Shown here: positions 15,145-21,200 of the stretch, piece by piece
Layout of the letters: the number at the start of each line of letters is the position of its first letter
Numbering within the stretch: the stretch's first letter is position 1
Origin: Thermoplasmata archaeon
Lineage (GTDB): Archaea > Thermoplasmatota > Thermoplasmata > Thermoplasmatales > Thermoplasmataceae
Reading direction: 5' to 3'
DNA: 21,200 bases
Assembly (NCBI GenBank): GCA_021850505.1
Contig: JAJZLW010000098.1
Coordinates: 1-21,200 of the forward strand
The notes under the pieces: model-generated
What the model was told of the DNA's origin: nothing
The model's input: the letters and a program-made list of their open reading frames with translations, nothing else
The model's database searches: none
Translations under genes and position numbers: made by a program

Positions 15145-15152
15145 AATAAATA
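15145..15152 (+). promoter_or_regulatory. Candidate TATA box upstream of the EtfD-like gene
   Basis: AATAAATA, centred about 25.5 nt before ATG 15174 of a small ORF, predicts a transcript beginning at that ATG and carrying the ribosome-binding site of the EtfD-like gene about 17 nt further on. Confidence 0.4.
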
Positions 15153-15173
15153 TGAAGGATTAATACTAATATT

Positions 15174-15206
15174 ATGTTTATAGCCGCACTGGAGGTTCAA
15201 CTTTGA
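15174..15206 (+). promoter_or_regulatory. Candidate mini-ORF (MFIAALEVQL) overlapping the EtfD-like start
   Basis: A ten-codon ORF runs from ATG 15174 to TGA 15204-15206. The stop overlaps the TTG start at 15203 as TTGA. The codons for Leu-Glu-Val contain the GGAGGT ribosome-binding site used by the main gene. The ATG coincides with the transcript start predicted from the TATA-like box, so it could be translated leaderless and hand ribosomes on. Confidence 0.38.
15191..15196 (+). promoter_or_regulatory. Strong ribosome-binding site fixing a TTG start
   Basis: GGAGGT lies 6 nt before TTG 15203 and 24 nt before the first in-frame ATG (15221), so the TTG is the supported start of the EtfD-like protein. 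Confidence 0.7.
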
Positions 15207-17221
15207 TCTATCTGTTTTCTATGCTGCTTCTTCTGGGCGCGCTTGTTTCGGCTGGAATTTTCTTCTATACACTGTATGCACTCTTCTGGAATGCGAAGTA
15301 CATACCGCTGAAGAAGATCGAAATGAAGCCGATTATCCTCAAAAGAATTTACATGGTAATCAGGAACGTATTCCTTCAGGCCAAGCTTTTCAAGGATCGA
15401 TCTGGCGGTATAATGCATGCAATAATGTTCTGGGGCTTCATAGCATTTGGAGCCTATTCCCTGTCCTTCTTTTACCGTGGTTTCTTTCCTGACTCTCACC
15501 TTATACCAGCCGGTGTGTTGAAGGATGCAATTTTCTTCACCGTTGATATCTTTGCGGCGGTTCTAATAGCCGACGTTATCTATTCCGTTTTTCGCCGTTG
15601 GATTATAAAGATCCCAAGATATCAGGGTTATAATGGATTCGAGGCTTCTTTCATACTGTTTTTGATAGCACTCCTAATGGTAACATATTATGCTCTGGGC
15701 GTTTTGAGAATAGATGGAATAAGCAGGAACATACCCGGAAGTATTATGGAAGGACTTGCACCCGGTGTGACCCCAATTACGACGGCACTCGCACATGCAC
15801 TCCCTAAAATTTCTCCAGTTGCCGGATATTATACATACTGGACAATATGGAGCATACATGCCATTGATTTTCTGGTATTCCTCGCCTATATACCAAGGTC
15901 AAAGCATCTCCACCTTGTTGCAGCTCCTCTAAATGTCCTGCTCTCAAAGGACAAACCGCAGGCACAGCTTACCCCTATAGACTTCGACAAGGCAACAAGA
16001 TTTGGTGCAACTGATATAAGGGATTTCTCCTGGAAGGACTATATGGATTTCTATGCGTGTACTGAGTGCGGCAGGTGCACCTATAATTGTCCTGCATACA
16101 CAACCGGAAAAACACTTTCTCCAAGGGACATCATATGGGATCTCAGGGAGGTCGTCCTCAAGGAGGGCACAAAGATACGGAAAACACATGACAATGTGGC
16201 AGAATCAAAAATTGTCCAGCCTGTCATTGGTTCAACAATAAAGGAAGAGGATCTCTGGTCATGCACCACCTGCATGGCATGCGTTGAGCAGTGCCCCGTT
16301 ATGATTGATCATGTTGATAAAATTGTCAGTATGAGACAGTCGCTTGTTCTGAATCAGGGAAAGGCCCCAAAAGAAACACTCGATCTTTACAGGAACCTTG
16401 AAAATTACCAGTCGCCATGGAATAATCCGCCTTCTACGAGGGCAGACTGGGCAAAGGATCTCGGTATCAAGGTGGTATCCGAGGGTGCTTCTGACGACTT
16501 TGACGTCCTTTACTGGGTGGGCTGTGTGGCGAGTTTTGATCCGAGGAACCAGGAGATTGCTAAATCAGTTGTCAAAATATTGAAAGAAGCTAATATAAAT
16601 TTTGCAATACTCGGTTCTGAGGAGAAGTGCACGGGCGATCCGGCAAAGAGAACAGGCAATGAATACCTTGCACAGACCCTTGCAACCCAGAACATTGAAA
16701 CTTTTAAAAAGCATAAAGTTAAGGATATAATCACAAACTGTCCCCACTGCTTCAATTCTTTAAAGAATGATTACAGGGCCATGGGTTATGAAGTCAATGT
16801 TATGCACCATAGCGATTACATCTCAAACCTTCTTTCAACCGGGAAAATCAGGGTCAAGCAGGATACTACAGGTGAAAAGTATACCTACCATGATTCATGC
16901 TACCTCGGCCGATATAACAAGATTTATGATGCACCGAGAAAGGTTATTCAGAGTGTTTCCAAAAACATGGTCGAGATGGAGATGAGCGGTAGCAAGGCTC
17001 TATGCTGCGGTGCCGGTGGTGGTAGATTATGGATGAACGAAACAGTTGGAACAAAAATCTCCCATAAGAGGATGGACATGGCGGACAAAACAGGAGCAAC
17101 AACCCTTGTAACAGCCTGTCCATACTGCATGACAATGCTGGATGATGCAAGAAAAGTAACGAACAGGGAGGAAAAGATTAAGATCACGGATATATCCGAA
17201 ATTATAGCCAAAAACATATGA
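15203..17221 (+). CDS. Membrane Fe-S oxidoreductase, EtfD/EMO-like (NarI-like domain plus HdrD-like domains)
   Basis: A 672-residue protein that probably passes electrons from reduced ETF to the quinone pool. Residues 1-250 hold about five membrane helices (about 4-28, 70-92, 108-130, 147-168, 210-231) like the heme-b-binding NarI/HdrE domain, with candidate heme histidines at 72, 198, 219, 235 and 237. Two ferredoxin-type [4Fe-4S] motifs follow (Cys286/289/292/296 and Cys354/357/360/364), then two CCG-type domains. The first CCG domain has Cys441, Cys476 in EKCTGDP, and Cys513/516. The second has Cys566, Cys601-602 in LCCGAGGG, and Cys639/642. The order matches mycobacterial EtfD and the syntrophic ETF:menaquinone oxidoreductase. 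The CTGD variant in the first domain is, as I recall, usual in that group. A beta-oxidation gene set in the same window supports this role; an HdrDE-like role is the alternative. Confidence 0.85.
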   Translation: MIYLFSMLLLLGALVSAGIFFYTLYALFWNAKYIPLKKIEMKPIILKRIYMVIRNVFLQAKLFKDRSGGIMHAIMFWGFIAFGAYSLSFFYRGFFPDSHLIPAGVLKDAIFFTVDIFAAVLIADVIYSVFRRWIIKIPRYQGYNGFEASFILFLIALLMVTYYALGVLRIDGISRNIPGSIMEGLAPGVTPITTALAHALPKISPVAGYYTYWTIWSIHAIDFLVFLAYIPRSKHLHLVAAPLNVLLSKDKPQAQLTPIDFDKATRFGATDIRDFSWKDYMDFYACTECGRCTYNCPAYTTGKTLSPRDIIWDLREVVLKEGTKIRKTHDNVAESKIVQPVIGSTIKEEDLWSCTTCMACVEQCPVMIDHVDKIVSMRQSLVLNQGKAPKETLDLYRNLENYQSPWNNPPSTRADWAKDLGIKVVSEGASDDFDVLYWVGCVASFDPRNQEIAKSVVKILKEANINFAILGSEEKCTGDPAKRTGNEYLAQTLATQNIETFKKHKVKDIITNCPHCFNSLKNDYRAMGYEVNVMHHSDYISNLLSTGKIRVKQDTTGEKYTYHDSCYLGRYNKIYDAPRKVIQSVSKNMVEMEMSGSKALCCGAGGGRLWMNETVGTKISHKRMDMADKTGATTLVTACPYCMTMLDDARKVTNREEKIKITDISEIIAKNI

Positions 17222-17290
17222 ATAATATATTAACAAAAATCCTATTTACGCATATATTCCGAAAGAATAAATCAAATAAGTAAACAGATA

Positions 17291-17299
17291 AAATTAAGG
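17291..17299 (+). promoter_or_regulatory. Candidate TATA box of the tricorn-factor-like gene
   Basis: AAATTAAGG is centred 26 nt before ATG 17321, consistent with a leaderless transcript. The sequence match itself is only fair. Confidence 0.3.
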
Positions 17300-17320
17300 A
17301 TTACTTTATTATTATCAAGC

Positions 17321-19705
17321 ATGAAGATAGAGAGTTATGACATAGAGCTTGATGTTGATTTTGAGCATGCTAATTATAGAGGCAGGGAAAAAATAAAACT
17401 TGATTCCAGTGTGGAGAGCATTGTGCTGAACTGCCTGGGCCCTGTTATAGACAAGGTGACCATAAACAATCAACCTGCAGTGCATTCGAAGGGAAGAAGG
17501 GATGACGAGGTCTTGATCAGACCTGCGAGTGGTAAATTCAGTGATATTGAAATCGACTTTCATGCTGATGTTTCAAAATCGCTTATGGGCCTCTATGTAG
17601 CGAAAACAGCAGATGGAAAGACAATGTTCACAACACAGTTTGAATCCACAGGAGCAAGGATGGCGTTCCCATGCCTTGACGACCCGAGTTACAAGGCAGT
17701 TTTCAGGTTATCCCTAACAATTGACAGCAAGCTTGATGCACTTTCAAACATGCCCGTCTCAAGCCAGAAGGAGACAGGTCCCCGTAAAACAATAAAGTTC
17801 CGGGAAACACCAAGAATGTCGACCTATCTCCTCTATATAGGCATAGGAGAGTTCGAAACAATTGAAGGTAAGCACGGAGACAAGAAGATATATTTCAGCG
17901 GCCTCAAAGGCGCATTAAATTCAAATGATTTTCCGATCACTGTCGGCGCACAGTCCCTTGAATTTTTTGATGAATATTTCGGAATTAAATATGCGCTTCC
18001 AAAGATGCATCTGATCTCCGTACCTGAATTTGGTGCAGGTGCCATGGAGAACTGGGGTGCAATCACTTTCAGGGAAACAGCTATCCTCGTAAACGAAAAC
18101 ACCAGCGGTTTAACGAAAAAAAGGGTTGCGTCCGTTATCGCACATGAGATCGCACACCAGTGGTTTGGCGATCTTGTAACTATGAAATGGTGGAATGATC
18201 TCTGGTTGAATGAAAGCTTTGCAACATTCATGATGTATAAGGTCGTCGACCGGTATTACCCAAAATGGAATATAATTGGTGAAATGCTACAGACAAGAGC
18301 ATCCGGTGCATTGATAGACGATTCATTGAAATCCACCCATCCAATCAACGTTGATGTCAAGGACCCAGAGACCGTAGCCCAGATTTTCGATCAGATAAGT
18401 TATGGGAAGGGCGGCATGATATTGAGGATGATTGAAGGTTACGCAGGGAACGAGATGTTTCGTGAGGGCATCCATGATTATCTTTCCAAATTCGCTTATT
18501 CAAACGCCGCTGGTTCTGATCTATGGAAAAGTATTGAGTCAAGATCTGGAAAACCCGTGAGCAGGGTAATGGAAGCATGGATAAACAGACCTGGCTATCC
18601 CTATTTGTCCGTGAAGAGAAAAGATGGCAAGATCGAAATAAGACAGAAGAAATTCTATCTAGACGGTTCGTCGTCAAATGAGCTCTGGCCCGTGCCTGTA
18701 ACCATCAAAAGGAAAAACAAAATCGAATCAATTCTTCTTGAAAACGAATCGATCGAAATAGAAGGAAAGGATTTTGTCAAGATAAATGCATCAGAGACTG
18801 GCTTTTACAGAGTTCTTTATGATGAAGCATTATACAGTGAATTACTGTCTAATCTGCAGGATCTTACATTTGAGGACAGATGGGGTATCGCTTCTGACCT
18901 ATTTGCCTTCCTTGTTTCTGGTCACATCAATATATCAAATTATCTTGATCACGTCAGGAGATTTGAAAAGGAAGATGAATATGCCGTGATTCAGGAGATT
19001 TCATCAAACCTTCAGCAGTTGTTACTTATCAATCCAAAGAACTCAAGAATAAAGGAAATAGCCTTAAGTTTTTACCGAAAACAGCTTCAGAGAATCGGCG
19101 ATAAATCCGGCAGAGACGACATCAACGAAGGCATTCTCAGAGGAATGCTCAACTCCAGACTTTCCGACATAGATCCAGAACACGCTGCAAAACTTTCCGG
19201 CATGTTCCAGACAATTGATAAACAGGATCCAAACATGAGGACAGCTATTGCCATAGCAGCGGCAAGGCACTTTGGAAAGATAGATCCACTCATAGAGAAA
19301 TTCCTGAATCTAAAAAGTGATGAGGACCGTGTGAAGGTTATTTCTGCAATGGGATTGGTTCCAGGCAAGGATGCAATGGACAAGGTCATTCAATTAATGG
19401 ATGCAGGAAAGATAAAGAAGCAGGATATAACATCATATTTCACATCAATGGGAATTGAACCTTTGAACCGGGATCTTGCTTTCAGGGTGCTTCCAGAAAT
19501 TGTAAAGCGCATGAGTGATGTTTTCGTTGGAACCGGTACTCCTTCAAGACTGGTATATCAGCTTACCCAGTATATCGGCCTTGACAGGCTCAAGGAGACT
19601 AAATCCCTGCTTGAAAAGATAAGGACACCACTGATAGACCAGGGAATATCAAAAGGCCTTGAAAGCCTCGAGATAAACGAGAAACTGCTTCTCTCTATCA
19701 GTTAA
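17321..19705 (+). CDS. M1 zinc aminopeptidase, tricorn protease interacting factor F2/F3 type
   Basis: In Thermoplasma the F factors trim peptides from the proteasome and tricorn to free amino acids in the cytosol. The 794 residues show the N-terminal saddle domain (about 1-190), the exopeptidase motif GAMENWG (240-246) whose Glu binds the substrate amino terminus, and the zinc site HEIAH (His275, Glu276, His279) with the third ligand Glu298 in NESFATF, exactly 18 residues later. The catalytic Tyr is likely in ISYGKGG. A helical C-terminal domain follows. Length and stretches such as PKMHLISVPEFGAGAMENWG closely match T. acidophilum F3 (about 780 residues). I cannot tell F2 from F3 by eye: they differ in acidic versus basic/hydrophobic substrate preference. 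The ATG at 17321 aligns with the F3 N-terminus. Confidence 0.94.
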   Translation: MKIESYDIELDVDFEHANYRGREKIKLDSSVESIVLNCLGPVIDKVTINNQPAVHSKGRRDDEVLIRPASGKFSDIEIDFHADVSKSLMGLYVAKTADGKTMFTTQFESTGARMAFPCLDDPSYKAVFRLSLTIDSKLDALSNMPVSSQKETGPRKTIKFRETPRMSTYLLYIGIGEFETIEGKHGDKKIYFSGLKGALNSNDFPITVGAQSLEFFDEYFGIKYALPKMHLISVPEFGAGAMENWGAITFRETAILVNENTSGLTKKRVASVIAHEIAHQWFGDLVTMKWWNDLWLNESFATFMMYKVVDRYYPKWNIIGEMLQTRASGALIDDSLKSTHPINVDVKDPETVAQIFDQISYGKGGMILRMIEGYAGNEMFREGIHDYLSKFAYSNAAGSDLWKSIESRSGKPVSRVMEAWINRPGYPYLSVKRKDGKIEIRQKKFYLDGSSSNELWPVPVTIKRKNKIESILLENESIEIEGKDFVKINASETGFYRVLYDEALYSELLSNLQDLTFEDRWGIASDLFAFLVSGHINISNYLDHVRRFEKEDEYAVIQEISSNLQQLLLINPKNSRIKEIALSFYRKQLQRIGDKSGRDDINEGILRGMLNSRLSDIDPEHAAKLSGMFQTIDKQDPNMRTAIAIAAARHFGKIDPLIEKFLNLKSDEDRVKVISAMGLVPGKDAMDKVIQLMDAGKIKKQDITSYFTSMGIEPLNRDLAFRVLPEIVKRMSDVFVGTGTPSRLVYQLTQYIGLDRLKETKSLLEKIRTPLIDQGISKGLESLEINEKLLLSIS

Positions 19706-19710
19706 TATTT

Positions 19711-19724
19711 CTTAAAATTTTAAG
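19711..19724 (+). terminator. AT-rich palindrome after the aminopeptidase gene
   Basis: CTTAAAATTTTAAG is a perfect 14-bp palindrome six bases after the stop codon, followed by an AT-rich stretch. It could help termination or be a regulatory site for the thiolase promoter just downstream. The AT-only core makes chance plausible. Confidence 0.25.
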
Positions 19725-19733
19725 GCAAATTAG

Positions 19734-19741
19734 TTATATTT
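19734..19741 (+). promoter_or_regulatory. Candidate TATA box of the thiolase operon
   Basis: TTATATTT is centred about 31 nt before ATG 19769, predicting a transcript with a very short leader. It would drive thiolase and the acyl-CoA dehydrogenase behind it. Confidence 0.35.
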
Positions 19742-19768
19742 CTTGTTAGCATATTGATCTGAAGTATC

Positions 19769-20959
19769 ATGGATGAGAATAATACCCCGTACCTGGTTTA
19801 TTTCAAAAGGACCCCTTTCTCAAGATCGAGACCTGCTGATCCTGAACGCGACGTTTTTAACGGAATCCGGATGGATGAGGCTCTTTCCAGACTGATAAAT
19901 GATTCAATTGAGCAGACTGGAGTGAGACCTGATGAGATATCTGATGTAATATCAGGTTGTGCACTCCAGGCCGACGAGAACTGGATGTATGGCGGAAAAC
20001 ATCCCGCTCTTCTATCACGATTACCGGTCACAGTTCCTGCGATGGCTCTTGACAGGGCATGCTCGTCTTCACTTAATGCAATCACTATCGGAGCAATGGA
20101 GATAATGACTGGAAATGCTGACATTGTGCTCGCCGGCGGAATGGAACATATGACCCATGTACCACTGTCAAACAATCCGCATGTTAAACCAAATCTTAAG
20201 CTCCTGGTACGGCCTGAATACATGAAACTTGACATGAATACAGGTTATTCTATGGGTCTGACAGCTGAGAAACTTGCTGGCCTGAGGGGGATAGAGAGGA
20301 GAGATATGGATGAATTTTCTTTAAGAAGTCACAAACTCGCCTCTGAATCTCAGGCTTCTTTTATCAGGGATGAAATTCTTCCGATAGAGGTCGAGTCACA
20401 GGGTAAAATGATCAAGGTCGAAAAGGATCAGTCTATCAGGGCGGATACAACTATTGAACAGCTTGAAAAGCTTCAGCCTGCTTTCAAACAGGGTGGCATG
20501 ATAACAGCTGGAAACTCCTCGCCACTGAACGCTGGTGCATCTCTGGTGATGGTAATGTCAGGTCGCAAGATCAGGGAATATGGAATCAAGCCAATGAGCA
20601 GGATTAAGTCATTTGGCTGGGCTGCGGTAGAACCCTCCATAATGGGCGAAGGACCGGTTCCTGCTTCAAGAAAGGCACTGGCCTCCGCCGGTCTTTCGGT
20701 CGATGATATTGATCTGTGGGAGATAAATGAGGCATTCGCAGTGGTTGTTTTGAATGCAATGAGAGAGCTTTCGATCCCCCTCGACAGGGTAAATATACAC
20801 GGAGGGGCGATATCAATCGGGCATCCACTGGGGGCAACTGGTGCGAGATTGGCTGGTACGCTCTCAAGATCACTGCAGGAGAAAGGAAAGGATCTGGGAA
20901 TGGCGACACTGTGCGTCGGCGGTGGTCAGGGATATTCAGTATTGTTAGAGAGGGTGTGA
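19769..20959 (+). CDS. Thiolase, acetyl-CoA C-acyltransferase
   Basis: The enzyme cleaves 3-ketoacyl-CoA with CoA in the last step of beta-oxidation, or condenses two acetyl-CoA in the reverse direction. The 396 residues contain all catalytic elements: nucleophile Cys98 in DRACSSSLNAI, NEAF (320-323), His352 in GHPLGATGAR, and the second Cys382 in CVGGGQG. These complete Cys-His-Cys features mark it as a degradative or biosynthetic thiolase with enzymatic activity, not the catalytically different SCP2-thiolase-like proteins that pair with DUF35 in archaeal mevalonate synthesis. It is 5 nt upstream of an acyl-CoA dehydrogenase gene, which argues for beta-oxidation. Start ATG 19769 has no obvious ribosome-binding site and a TATA-like box about 31 nt upstream. 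Confidence 0.95.
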   Translation: MDENNTPYLVYFKRTPFSRSRPADPERDVFNGIRMDEALSRLINDSIEQTGVRPDEISDVISGCALQADENWMYGGKHPALLSRLPVTVPAMALDRACSSSLNAITIGAMEIMTGNADIVLAGGMEHMTHVPLSNNPHVKPNLKLLVRPEYMKLDMNTGYSMGLTAEKLAGLRGIERRDMDEFSLRSHKLASESQASFIRDEILPIEVESQGKMIKVEKDQSIRADTTIEQLEKLQPAFKQGGMITAGNSSPLNAGASLVMVMSGRKIREYGIKPMSRIKSFGWAAVEPSIMGEGPVPASRKALASAGLSVDDIDLWEINEAFAVVVLNAMRELSIPLDRVNIHGGAISIGHPLGATGARLAGTLSRSLQEKGKDLGMATLCVGGGQGYSVLLERV

Positions 20960-20964
20960 TTGGA

Positions 20965-21200
20965 ATGGATTTTGACCTGCCTCAGGACATTGAGGATCAT
21001 AAAAAGAAGGTGCAGGATTTCGCTCGAAGTGAATTTACTCAGGAACTTGCCAGAAAGTATGATCAGGAAGAGAAGTTTCCATTTGAGTTGAAGAAGAAAG
21101 CCTTTGATCAGGGAATTGTTGACTTTTCAAGCCCGTGGAAGAGCCTTGTTGCAATCGAGGAACTATGCAGGGTCGATCCCGGTTTGGGCATATCTGTTAC
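20965..21200 (+). CDS. Acyl-CoA dehydrogenase, N-terminal part (cut by the window end)
   Basis: About 78 codons are visible from ATG 20965 and the frame is still open at the end of the window. The translation begins MDFDLPQDIEDHKKKVQDF, continues with KYDQEEKFPFELKKKAFDQG and then AIEELCRVDPGLGIS. This is the all-helical N-terminal domain pattern of the acyl-CoA dehydrogenase family. The enzyme would oxidise acyl-CoA to enoyl-CoA with FAD and pass electrons to ETF. The start lies 5 nt after the thiolase stop, with GGTGTGA as ribosome-binding site inside the end of the thiolase gene, so the two are cotranscribed. Chain-length or branched-chain preference cannot be judged because the catalytic base lies in the missing C-terminal part. 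Confidence 0.9.
   Translation, partial: MDFDLPQDIEDHKKKVQDFARSEFTQELARKYDQEEKFPFELKKKAFDQGIVDFSSPWKSLVAIEELCRVDPGLGISV

Noticed and set aside
17833..18231. A 132-codon minus-strand ORF inside the aminopeptidase gene
   Set aside because: It is the antisense shadow of the conserved M1 catalytic region, without its own start signals.
19798..20235. A 145-codon minus-strand ORF inside the thiolase gene
   Set aside because: Antisense shadow of a fully conserved thiolase; no promoter or ribosome-binding site visible.
1..21200. CRISPR arrays, insertion sequences, prophage genes, tRNA or rRNA genes
   Set aside because: No direct-repeat/spacer pattern, transposase, integrase, cloverleaf or ribosomal RNA sequence was found on reading both strands; genes are compactly arranged with similar codon use.

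Overview
The window reads as a typical chromosomal stretch of an archaeon of the order Thermoplasmatales or a close relative. The clearest evidence is a full-length M1 aminopeptidase of the tricorn-factor F2/F3 type. It is supported by a hyperthermophile/archaeal-type protein disulfide oxidoreductase, a free-standing AlaX editing protein, a PduO-type cobalamin adenosyltransferase beside a 2-oxoacid dehydrogenase E3 gene (an arrangement I recall from Thermoplasma acidophilum), arginine codons dominated by AGG/AGA, many ATA codons, and TATA-like boxes about 26 nt upstream of many start codons, as expected for leaderless transcripts. I cannot name the species. I see no tRNA or rRNA gene, insertion sequence, CRISPR array, or clear sign of recent gene transfer.

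Layout. Bases 1-1653 (+): the 3' part of a dihydrolipoamide dehydrogenase gene and an overlapping lipB, which belong to 2-oxoacid dehydrogenase function and lipoylation. Bases 1645-2957 (-): cobalamin adenosyltransferase and AlaX. Bases 2958-3442: a gene-free gap with palindromes and a TATA-like element. Bases 3443-4600 (-): an FMN-dependent lactate monooxygenase/oxidase-like enzyme, divergent from a protein disulfide oxidoreductase (4666-5349, +). Bases 5404-10077 (+): an SCP2 lipid carrier, a 3-hydroxyacyl-CoA dehydrogenase/enoyl-CoA hydratase fusion, and a two-gene ABC exporter whose permease has a sequon-rich outer domain. Bases 10090-13834 (-): a prolyl oligopeptidase-family enzyme and a GH31 alpha-glucosidase. 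Bases 13929-15122 (+): an M24/creatinase-fold protein that has lost most metal ligands. Bases 15203-17221 (+): a membrane Fe-S oxidoreductase resembling EtfD/EMO. Bases 17321-19705 (+): the tricorn-factor-like aminopeptidase. Bases 19769-21200 (+): a thiolase and the start of an acyl-CoA dehydrogenase.

How the genes fit together. Much of the window describes a heterotroph living on peptides, sugars and fatty or branched-chain acids. Acyl-CoA dehydrogenase, hydratase/dehydrogenase fusion and thiolase make a complete beta-oxidation spiral. The EtfD-like protein is a plausible route for ETF electrons into the quinone pool, and SCP2 a plausible acyl carrier. The oligopeptidase and the tricorn-factor-like enzyme would finish peptide degradation, and GH31 would release glucose.

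No wholly new multi-gene system is evident. The most unusual signal is at the 5' ends of three genes (disulfide oxidoreductase, SCP2, EtfD-like). Each has a tiny ORF whose ATG lies about 25-26 nt past a TATA-like box and whose stop codon overlaps or nearly touches the start codon of the real gene. This suggests leaderless mini-ORFs coupled to the downstream gene by termination-reinitiation. The metal-ligand-depleted M24 protein is the most unusual protein.
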